This document shows, in pieces, positions 1 to 9,719 of a DNA stretch of 27,705 bases. The DNA lies in assembly GCA_039925145.1 (NCBI GenBank), contig JBDSZL010000010.1, positions 1-27,705 of the forward strand, read 5' to 3'. Made by a program: the position numbers and the translations under genes. How positions within the stretch are numbered: position 1 is the first letter of the stretch; every line of letters begins with the position of its first letter. This DNA comes from JBDSZL01 sp039925145 (GTDB lineage: Bacteria; Acidobacteriota; Vicinamibacteria; Vicinamibacterales; SCN-69-37). The notes beneath the pieces were generated by a model. It made no database searches and was not told the origin of the DNA. It saw nothing but the letters and a program-made list of their open reading frames with translations.

Positions 1-522
1 GGGCGCATTTCGCGCAACGACATCGTCGCGGTACTCGATGGTGAGGGCGCCGAGTGCACCTTGAATGGCTTGTACATCGCCGGGGGCGATTCGCTGACCG
101 ACACACACACGACCATCGACCATGCGAAGGCGCACTGCCCCAGTCACGAGGTCTACAAGGGCGTGCTGACGGGCCACGCGCGCGCGGTGTTCAATGGCAA
201 GATCATCGTGCGCCCGGACGCGCAGAAGACCGATGCCAAGCAGACGAACAAGGCGCTGCTCTTGACCGACGACGCGCAGATCAACACGAAACCGCAGCTC
301 GAGATCTTCGCCGACGACGTGAAGTGCACGCATGGCGCCACCATCGGTCAGCTCGACGAGGATGCCCTGTTCTACCTGAAGGCCCGGGGCATCGGATCGA
401 CGCAGGCGCGCAACATGCTCATCCACGCATTTGCCGGTGATGTGCTCGACGGCGTGAAGTCGGAACCGGTGCGTCAGTCGGCAATGCGCCTGGTCGACGA
501 GAAGCTGCATCTCACGGCATGA
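1..522 (+). CDS. sufD: SufD, Fe-S cluster assembly scaffold subunit (3' part only)
   Basis: The reading frame is open from the first base, so the N-terminal half lies outside the window; about 173 C-terminal residues are present. SufD partners SufB and the ATPase SufC in the cytosolic SufBCD scaffold that builds Fe-S clusters. The segment carries the conserved C-terminal signature of the SufB/SufD beta-helix family: an H-x-K-A-H-C segment, DAQKTDAKQTNKALLL, NTKPQLEIFADDVKCTHGAT (with the conserved Cys and His) and the LFYLKARGI helix. The TGA stop overlaps a downstream ATG (519-522), and sufS follows directly, which fits a suf operon with sufB and sufC expected upstream. SufB is the alternative paralogue, but the DDVKCTHG segment and position just before sufS favour SufD. 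Confidence 0.93.
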   Translation, partial: GRISRNDIVAVLDGEGAECTLNGLYIAGGDSLTDTHTTIDHAKAHCPSHEVYKGVLTGHARAVFNGKIIVRPDAQKTDAKQTNKALLLTDDAQINTKPQLEIFADDVKCTHGATIGQLDEDALFYLKARGIGSTQARNMLIHAFAGDVLDGVKSEPVRQSAMRLVDEKLHLTA

Positions 523-575
523 GCAAGTCGGTCGGCCATGGCGGGGCCGTCGGGCTCGCGCCGGAGGGTTCATTG

Positions 576-1811
576 ATGACCCGGACCACACCCGCGCTCG
601 ATGTCTCCGCGCTCCGCGCGGACTTTCCTGTCCTCGACCAGCAGGTGCACGGCCGGCCGCTCGTCTATCTGGACAACGCCGCCACCACGCAGAAGCCGCA
701 GTCGGTGATCGACGCCGTCTCGCGCTACTACCGGACCGATAACGCGAACGTGCACCGCGGCGTGCACTCGCTGAGTGAGCGCGCCACGGCAGCCTACGAA
801 GCTGGCCGTGAGGCCGTACGGGGCTTCCTGCACGCGCAGTCGACGCGCGAGGTGATCTTCACGCGCAACGCGACCGAGGGGATCAATCTGGTCGCGAGGG
901 TATGGGGTGATGCGAACGTCGGCCCCGGCGACGAAGTGCTCATCACCGCCATGGAGCATCACTCGAACATCGTGCCATGGCAGATGCTCTGCGAACGCAA
1001 GGGCGCGACACTTCGCGTGGCACCCATGGACGATCGCGGCGAGCTGTTGCTCGACGAGTGCTACGGCCTGCTCACGGCACGCACCAAACTCGTGGCCGTG
1101 GTGCATCTGTCCAACGCGCTCGGCACGCTCAATCCCGTTGCGGAGATCGCGACGCGGGCGCATGCCGTGGGTGCGCTCATGCTGGTCGACGGGTCGCAGT
1201 CGGCCGGGCACATGGCGGTTGATGTACAGGCCATGGGCGCCGACTTCTTCGTGTTCACCGGGCACAAGGTGCTCGGGCCCACGGGCATCGGCGTGCTGTG
1301 GGGACGCGAGCAGCTGCTCGAGGCGATGCCGCCATTCCTCGGCGGCGGCGACATGATTCGGACCGTCACCTTCGAGGGAAGCACGTGGGCGGACCTGCCG
1401 TATAAGTTCGAGGCAGGCACGCCGAATATCGCGGGCGTCATCGGCCTGCACGCCGCCCTGGCCTATCTGCTGCGCGTCGGCTTCGACGCCATCGGCGCGC
1501 ACGAGGACGCATTGCTGCACGAGGCCACTCGACGACTCACCGCCATCGACGGGCTCCGGCTGATTGGGACCGCACCGAAGAAGGCGGCGGTGCTGTCGTT
1601 CGTGATGGAAGGCATCCATCCTCACGACATCGGCACGATCGTCGACGGCGAAGGCGTGGCGATCCGCACTGGTCATCACTGCGCGCAGCCGGTCATGGAT
1701 CGGTTCGCCATTCCCGCGACGGCGCGGGCGTCGTTCGCCCTCTACAACACGCCAGCCGAAATCGACGTACTTGTGACCGCACTCGAACGGGTGCGGACGC
1801 TGATGGGGTAA
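576..1811 (+). CDS. sufS: SufS group II cysteine desulfurase
   Basis: This PLP-dependent enzyme removes sulfur from L-cysteine and passes it as persulfide to SufU for Fe-S cluster assembly. The PLP lysine is in FTGHKVLGPTG (K231, corresponding to K226 of E. coli SufS) and the persulfide cysteine in RTGHHCAQP (C369, corresponding to C364). The length, 411 residues, is normal. An ATG at 519 overlaps the sufD stop in the same frame, but the ATG at 576 has a GGAGG 8 bases upstream and gives the usual N-terminus, with the first alpha-helix followed by DFPVLDQQVHGRPLVYLDNAA; I therefore choose 576. It lies between sufD and sufT, only 3 bases before the latter, so it is co-transcribed. Confidence 0.95.
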   Translation: MTRTTPALDVSALRADFPVLDQQVHGRPLVYLDNAATTQKPQSVIDAVSRYYRTDNANVHRGVHSLSERATAAYEAGREAVRGFLHAQSTREVIFTRNATEGINLVARVWGDANVGPGDEVLITAMEHHSNIVPWQMLCERKGATLRVAPMDDRGELLLDECYGLLTARTKLVAVVHLSNALGTLNPVAEIATRAHAVGALMLVDGSQSAGHMAVDVQAMGADFFVFTGHKVLGPTGIGVLWGREQLLEAMPPFLGGGDMIRTVTFEGSTWADLPYKFEAGTPNIAGVIGLHAALAYLLRVGFDAIGAHEDALLHEATRRLTAIDGLRLIGTAPKKAAVLSFVMEGIHPHDIGTIVDGEGVAIRTGHHCAQPVMDRFAIPATARASFALYNTPAEIDVLVTALERVRTLMG

Positions 1812-1814
1812 CAC

Positions 1815-2381
1815 ATGGGGATCTTTTCGTTTCTGACCAACAAAGGCACAGCGGAGGACGAGCGGGGTGCTGCCACCTCCGAGCCGCTCGCAGTCGGCAC
1901 CTCGCCGGAGAGTGCGGCTGCAGCGGGACCGCTGAATCCGGCGCCCCCGACGCCAGACACGCCATTTGTGGCGCCCGATGCCTGGGACACGGGCGGTCTG
2001 GACATCGGCGCGTTGACGGCTCCATCGGCGCCGTCGGGAGATCAGCCGCAGGTCGGTCCCCCAGACCCCGCGCTCACCGCCGAATACCAGTCGAAGGTCA
2101 TCGAGGCGATCAAGACGGTGTTCGATCCGGAGATCCCGGTCGATATCTATGAGCTCGGTCTCATCTACGACATCGTCGTCGACACGGACCGGCGCGCCCT
2201 CGTGCGCATGACACTGACGAGCCCCGCGTGCCCGTCGGCTCAGCAGTTGCCGAGCGAAGTCCGGTTCAAGGTCAAAGCCCTTCCCGGGATCTCCGACGCG
2301 GCGGTCGAGATTGTCTGGGAACCACCGTGGGACAAGGAACGGATGTCCGAAGCGGCCAAGCTGCAGTTGGGGTTCTTCTGA
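1815..2381 (+). CDS. sufT: SufT-like MIP18/DUF59 protein with long N-terminal extension
   Basis: The last 100 residues are a DUF59/MIP18 domain: DPEIPVDIYELGLIYDI (about 104-120) and MTLTSPACP with the family's conserved Cys (C139). SufT-type proteins help mature or deliver Fe-S clusters to client proteins in the cytosol. The placement between sufS and sufU supports this role. The first 88 or so residues are unusual: Ala/Pro/Ser/Thr-rich, low complexity, with no hydrophobic segment, so probably a disordered tail; SufT proteins are commonly only about 100-180 residues and many lack such a tail. The ATG lies 3 bases after the sufS stop. An internal start nearer the domain cannot be excluded, but operon spacing favours this one. 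Confidence 0.88.
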   Translation: MGIFSFLTNKGTAEDERGAATSEPLAVGTSPESAAAAGPLNPAPPTPDTPFVAPDAWDTGGLDIGALTAPSAPSGDQPQVGPPDPALTAEYQSKVIEAIKTVFDPEIPVDIYELGLIYDIVVDTDRRALVRMTLTSPACPSAQQLPSEVRFKVKALPGISDAAVEIVWEPPWDKERMSEAAKLQLGFF

Positions 2382-2388
2382 TCCGGCG

Positions 2389-2832
2389 ATGAGCGATCTT
2401 TCCGACCTCTATCAGGAGGTCATCCTCGATCACAATCGTCGCCCCAGGAACTTTGGCCCACTGCCAGAGGCGAACCGGGATGCGTTCGGGCACAACCCCC
2501 TCTGTGGCGATCAGGTGCGGGTCTTCGTGCAGCTCGAAGACGACGTCGTCCGGGAGATCAGGTTCGAAGGGTCGGGCTGCGCCATCTCCAAAGCGTCGGC
2601 TTCTCTGATGACCGACGCCGTCAAGGGACGCCGCGTAGCAGACGTGATGGCCCTGGTCGACGATTTCCAGGCCATGGTGACGACGCCTCTCGACAAGGAC
2701 ATCGATCCGGAGGCGCTCGGTAAGCTGAGCGTTCTCGCCGGTGTTCGCGAGTTCCCGGTTCGGATCAAGTGCGCCAGCCTCGCCTGGCATACGCTCAAAG
2801 CCGCAATCTCCAAGACACCAGACGCGGCGTAA
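2389..2832 (+). CDS. sufU: SufU sulfur-transfer protein
   Basis: The 147-residue protein belongs to the SufU/IscU family. SufU accepts persulfide sulfur from SufS through a zinc-dependent ligand swap in the cytosol. Visible ligands are C39 and D41 in NPLCGDQ, C64 in GSGCAIS, and C128 in RIKCASLAWHTL, matching the Cys-Asp-Cys-Cys zinc site of Bacillus SufU. The family's insertion between the second and third Cys is present, which separates it from IscU. The frame can be extended upstream, but the ATG at 2389, 7 bases after the sufT stop, gives the expected start MSDLSDLYQEVILDHNRRPRN. It is the last gene of the suf operon; a 47-bp convergent gap separates it from the treS gene on the other strand. 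Confidence 0.94.
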   Translation: MSDLSDLYQEVILDHNRRPRNFGPLPEANRDAFGHNPLCGDQVRVFVQLEDDVVREIRFEGSGCAISKASASLMTDAVKGRRVADVMALVDDFQAMVTTPLDKDIDPEALGKLSVLAGVREFPVRIKCASLAWHTLKAAISKTPDAA

Positions 2833-2879
2833 GGTGGGCGCCTCCCCATCGTCGCCGGTCGCGTACGACACGAAGCGGC

Positions 2880-6275
<3,396 letters not shown>

Positions 6276-6340
6276 CCCATGACAACCGCGTGAGCAGGGC
6301 AGGCCGTCACGGGCCGAGTTGAGCCGCCACGGACCTCCGG

Positions 6341-6358
6341 GCCGGTGTCGCCACCGGC
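6341..6358. repeat. Perfect 7-bp inverted repeat between divergent treS and desulfurase genes
   Basis: GCCGGTG and CACCGGC flank a TCGC loop. It lies in the 165-bp divergent intergenic region, 65 bp upstream of the treS start and 82 bp upstream of the desulfurase start. No T-tract follows, so a regulator site or RNA hairpin is as likely as a terminator. The role is not known. Confidence 0.35.
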
Positions 6359-6428
6359 TGTTGTCTGGGGAGACGGCCGATCACGTCTGCAGGGGGGAGG
6401 GCACGCCGGGGCTCCACCCCCTTCGGGT

Positions 6429-6434
6429 CATAAT
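6429..6434 (+). promoter_or_regulatory. Possible -10 element of a leaderless promoter for the cysteine desulfurase
   Basis: CATAAT matches the sigma-70 -10 consensus at 5 of 6 positions in an otherwise GC-rich stretch. It ends 6 bases before the ATG at 6441, so transcription would begin at or next to the start codon. No Shine-Dalgarno sequence is visible before the ATG, which fits a leaderless message. I see no convincing -35 element, so the call is tentative. Confidence 0.3.
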
Positions 6435-6440
6435 ACCTGC

Positions 6441-7589
6441 ATGGCGCAGGCCCCAGTCTACCTGGACTATCACGCGACGACGCCTGTCGATCCCCGTGTG
6501 CTCGAGGCGATGTTGCCGTTCTTCACCGAGCACTTCGGCAACCCCGCCTCGTCGACTCACTCGTGGGGCTGGAAGGCGCAAGCTGCTGTCGAAGCGGCCC
6601 GCAAAGACGTCGCCTCGCTCATTGGCGCAACGGCGCGCGAGATCGTCTTCACGAGTGGCGCAACGGAGTCGAATAACCTGGCGCTGCGCGGTGTGGCGGC
6701 CTTGACGCCGCCCGAGCGCCGTCACATCGTCGTTTCCGCCATCGAGCATAAGTCCGTCCTCGAGGTGGCTGCGGCACTCGGCCGAGAGGGCTGGCGCGTC
6801 AGCGTCGTGCCCGTCCACCGATCGGGCCTGGTCGATCTCGACGCGTTGAGCTCGGTCGTGCACGGGGCGGCTGTCGTGAGCGTGATGGCCGCCAACAACG
6901 AGATCGGCACCATTCAGCCGCTGGCGGCGGTGTCTGCGATTGCCCACGAAGCCGGCGCGCTGTTCCATGTCGACGGTGCCCAGGCCGCAGGCAAGATCGC
7001 GCTCGACGTCGGTGCGCTCGGGGTTGACCTGCTCGCCCTGACCGCGCACAAGATTTACGGACCTAAAGGATGTGGAGCGCTGTTCGTCAAGCGCAAGACC
7101 GATCTTCGTCCAATTCTGCTCGGTGGTGGGCACGAGCGGGGCGCTCGTGCTGGCACGCTGAACGTCCCTGGTATCGTCGGGCTTGGCGCCGCGAGCGGTC
7201 TCTGTCGTGCGGAGATGGCGCAGGACCATGCCCGACTGGCGGTCATGCGCGATCGTCTGCTCGGCGGCCTTCAGGCGCTTGGCGGCGTGACGGTCAATGG
7301 GACGCTCGAGTCGCGGCTCGCCAACAATCTGCACGTCAGCTTCGAGGGCGTCGACGGCGAGTCGCTCTTGATTGGAATCGGAGATATTGCCGTGTCATCG
7401 AGCTCCGCTTGCAGCTCCGCATCGGGTACGCCTTCGCACGTGCTCAGCGCGTTGATGGGCGCAGAGCATGTGCCGGCCGCGTCGGTCCGGTTCGGGCTCG
7501 GTCGTTTCACCACCGATGCGGATATCGACTACGCCATCGAGAAGTTTAGCGCTGTGGTTCGCCACCTCCGCATGATGGCACCTGCCTGA
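6441..7589 (+). CDS. NifS/IscS-type (group I) cysteine desulfurase
   Basis: This 382-residue PLP enzyme is a second cysteine desulfurase, of group I, distinct from the SufS in this window. The PLP lysine is K204 in ALTAHKIYGPKG, and the persulfide cysteine is C324 in the long flexible loop SSSSACSSASGTPSHVL, typical of NifS/IscS rather than SufS. The start MAQAPVYLDYHATTPVDPRV is the family's standard N-terminus; upstream in-frame extension is not conserved-looking. No iscU, iscA or nif genes sit next to it. As the suf operon supplies Fe-S clusters, this copy may serve tRNA thiolation (MnmA-type partners) or other thiocofactors; that is inference. It diverges from treS and seems to be transcribed alone, with a 90-bp gap to the next gene. 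Confidence 0.93.
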   Translation: MAQAPVYLDYHATTPVDPRVLEAMLPFFTEHFGNPASSTHSWGWKAQAAVEAARKDVASLIGATAREIVFTSGATESNNLALRGVAALTPPERRHIVVSAIEHKSVLEVAAALGREGWRVSVVPVHRSGLVDLDALSSVVHGAAVVSVMAANNEIGTIQPLAAVSAIAHEAGALFHVDGAQAAGKIALDVGALGVDLLALTAHKIYGPKGCGALFVKRKTDLRPILLGGGHERGARAGTLNVPGIVGLGAASGLCRAEMAQDHARLAVMRDRLLGGLQALGGVTVNGTLESRLANNLHVSFEGVDGESLLIGIGDIAVSSSSACSSASGTPSHVLSALMGAEHVPAASVRFGLGRFTTDADIDYAIEKFSAVVRHLRMMAPA

Positions 7590-7677
7590 ACTGCTACGGT
7601 TCACGAGAACTGGCGCAGGTATTGGTAATTGAACTCTCAGGCTCTCCCCGGCCCTGAGGCGTCGACAAGGAGATCCG

Positions 7678-8526
7678 ATGGCCTCGAATGGTCTGGACGA
7701 ACCCTCAGGCCGTGAAACGCGCCTGCTCGTGCTGGTGGTAGCGGTTGCCTTTGCGGTGCTGCTGCTGCTGGCGCGATTCAGATTCCCGGGCTCCGATCTG
7801 TCAGCGGTGTCCTCGAGCGCGGCCCCGCTGTCCGGATTGGCCGCGCGTGCCACATTCGACGACATGGCCGAGACGCTCGGCAATGTGCTCGCACGCGTGT
7901 CGCCAATGGTGGTCGTCGTGCAACTCGAACCTGCCACGGCGGGCGAACCGGCGGCGCGAGCCGCGCGCGGCCGTCGCGCTGGCGGCGCCGGGGCCGTGAC
8001 ACCGGCCGGTGCCGGGGCAACGCCCTCGAGCAACGCAGCGATGCGCCTGGTCCCGGCGCTGCGCGTTCGTCCCAACCTCGCGCTCGTCTACCTGCCCGCC
8101 GGCATGCGCCCCGTGTCAGTGCCTGGGCTCGATCTTCCGATAGAACTCGTCGCCGCAGACGCCGAGCACAGCATGGCGCTGATCCGCACCGGAGGCCTGC
8201 CGGGTGCCGACGGCATGGCGACGCCGTTGCGGACGTTTGGCGGCTTCGCCTACGTCGCGCTCATCGACGCCACGCCTACCGGTCCCACGGCTCAGCCGAT
8301 CTTCATCGGCCGTGCCGATCCGGTGATCGAGCGGCATTGGCCCCAGGCGCTCACGGCGCTCGGTGCCAACTCCAATATCCCGGCGGGGAGTCTGCTGTTC
8401 TCCATGGCCGGGCGATTCATCGGGATGGTCACTACATCGGACCTGGGCAATGCCATTGTCCCAGTGCCGGCGATTGAAGCACTCGTCACGCAGATGGCGG
8501 GAGGAGCACGAGGCGCCGAGCAGTGA
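7678..8526 (+). CDS. Membrane-anchored protein with degenerate trypsin/HtrA-like fold (putative)
   Basis: No family is recognised with certainty. The 282-residue protein has one N-terminal membrane helix (about 15-34, LLVLVVAVAFAVLLLLARF), then a periplasmic part with an Ala/Gly/Arg-rich linker near residues 90-115. Several pieces echo HtrA/trypsin proteases in order: a VSPMVVVVQLEP strand, NLALVYLP, a VAADAEHSMALIRTG segment where HtrA has the D-x-DLAVLKV Asp strand, and AGSLLFSMAGRFIGMV where HtrA has GNSGGPLxNxxGxxIGM. The catalytic Ser and Asp are not where expected and no catalytic His is evident, so a pseudoprotease is my guess. The start is well supported by AAGGAGA 4 bases before the ATG. 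Its stop overlaps the GTG of the antiporter gene (GTGA), so the two are probably translationally coupled. Confidence 0.6.
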   Translation: MASNGLDEPSGRETRLLVLVVAVAFAVLLLLARFRFPGSDLSAVSSSAAPLSGLAARATFDDMAETLGNVLARVSPMVVVVQLEPATAGEPAARAARGRRAGGAGAVTPAGAGATPSSNAAMRLVPALRVRPNLALVYLPAGMRPVSVPGLDLPIELVAADAEHSMALIRTGGLPGADGMATPLRTFGGFAYVALIDATPTGPTAQPIFIGRADPVIERHWPQALTALGANSNIPAGSLLFSMAGRFIGMVTTSDLGNAIVPVPAIEALVTQMAGGARGAEQ

Positions 8527-9719
8527 CACCACCGGGGCGCGATCTTCGTCGCCGCGAGCTCGGCGGCCCTGACCCGCTCGATAAACGGCTCGGCCTGCCC
8601 CGGCCGCCATCGCCTCTCACCTGGTTGCTCTCGCTGCTGCGCACACGGTCCGCCCTTGGATTTGCGCCCTCGCTGACACCAGCCGTGATCTTCCTGCCGC
8701 TGGGCATGCTCCTCGGCCCGCACGCGATCGGCGTGCTGTCTCCTCGCCTGCTCGAGCGTCTGGACTCTGTCGTCACGGTGGCGCTCGCCGTCCTTGGGGT
8801 GGTGGTCGGCGCGGCGCTGGCGCGTGAAGTGCGTGCCGCCACACGACTGTTCTTCGCCGCGAGCGCCGAGAGCCTGATCACGACCGGAGTGGTGGCGGGC
8901 GCAACTGCGTATTTCGTGTTTGCGACAGGCCTCCCCGTTCACGCGCCGCTTGCCGCGTTCTCACTGGCACTCGGGCTCTGTGCCTCCACCTCGTCGGCCA
9001 CATCTGCCGATCCGGATTCCGAGCCGGCGGCCGCTGTCGCCACGCGCGTGGCCGATTTCGATGATGTCGTCCCTATCCTGGTCGGCGTGCTTGCGTTTGC
9101 GTTGCTGCCGAGCAAGGTCGAGGGCAGCGCGATCGGGCTGGCATTTGCGCCGATCCTCCTCGGGCTCACCACCGGAGCCATTGGGTGGCTGCTGTTCGAG
9201 CGTGCCGAGTCGGGCCCCGAGCGCGTCGTCTTCGTGCTGGGCACGCTGGCGCTGGCCGGAGGCTCGGCCGCCTACCTGCACGTGTCGCCTCTCGGCGTTG
9301 GACTCGTCGCCGGCTTCACCTGGACTGTCGCACCGGGCCGCGCGGATCGGATCGTCGCCGATGACTTGCACCGTGTACAGCATCCGCTGGTCGTGCTCCT
9401 GCTCGTCACCGCCGGCGCATTAGCTGTTCCGTCGATCGCCGCGGTCTGGCTGCTGGGGCCGTATCTCCTGTGCCGCGTCGCCGGGAAGGTGGTCGGCGCC
9501 TGGGCGTCGGCGCGTATCGTGGAAGTCAGTCCTGCAGATCTTGCGTCTTATCTGATGTCGCCCGGCGTGCTGGGAATCGCGTTCGCGCTCAACTTCAGGC
9601 AGACACTACCCGAGCCGGCTGGCGAAATGCTGCTCGCCACCGTTGCCATCGGCACGGCCGCCTTCGAGCTGTTCGCGCTGGCCGTCGTGCCCAACTGGCG
9701 GCGTGGAGCGCGCACGTGA
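8523..9719 (+). CDS. Cation/proton antiporter-like integral membrane protein
   Basis: The protein of about 398 residues has roughly eleven to twelve hydrophobic helices and the look of the CPA (Kef/NhaP-type sodium/proton exchanger) superfamily. An N-terminal cytosolic stretch of about 30 residues precedes the helices. A central segment has CASTSSATSADPD, then VADFDDVVPILVG with adjacent acidic residues D180-D181, at the place where CPA antiporters carry their ion-binding acidic pair. No soluble RCK/TrkA domain is attached. The GTG start overlaps the previous stop, and its own TGA overlaps the GTG of the next gene, a second antiporter-like module fused to an OtsA-like domain. This suggests the two transporter modules work together, perhaps as a pair. 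Substrate ion and direction cannot be read from the sequence. Confidence 0.75.
   Translation: MTPPGRDLRRRELGGPDPLDKRLGLPRPPSPLTWLLSLLRTRSALGFAPSLTPAVIFLPLGMLLGPHAIGVLSPRLLERLDSVVTVALAVLGVVVGAALAREVRAATRLFFAASAESLITTGVVAGATAYFVFATGLPVHAPLAAFSLALGLCASTSSATSADPDSEPAAAVATRVADFDDVVPILVGVLAFALLPSKVEGSAIGLAFAPILLGLTTGAIGWLLFERAESGPERVVFVLGTLALAGGSAAYLHVSPLGVGLVAGFTWTVAPGRADRIVADDLHRVQHPLVVLLLVTAGALAVPSIAAVWLLGPYLLCRVAGKVVGAWASARIVEVSPADLASYLMSPGVLGIAFALNFRQTLPEPAGEMLLATVAIGTAAFELFALAVVPNWRRGART

Noticed and set aside
570..1814. 414-codon minus-strand open frame opposite sufS
   Set aside because: It mirrors sufS codon structure in GC-rich DNA; it is His/Arg-rich with no recognisable domain.
7636..7658. 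CTCAGG/CCTGAG inverted repeat between the desulfurase and the next gene as a terminator
   Set aside because: The 6-bp stem has an 11-base loop and no T-run, so it is too weak to call.
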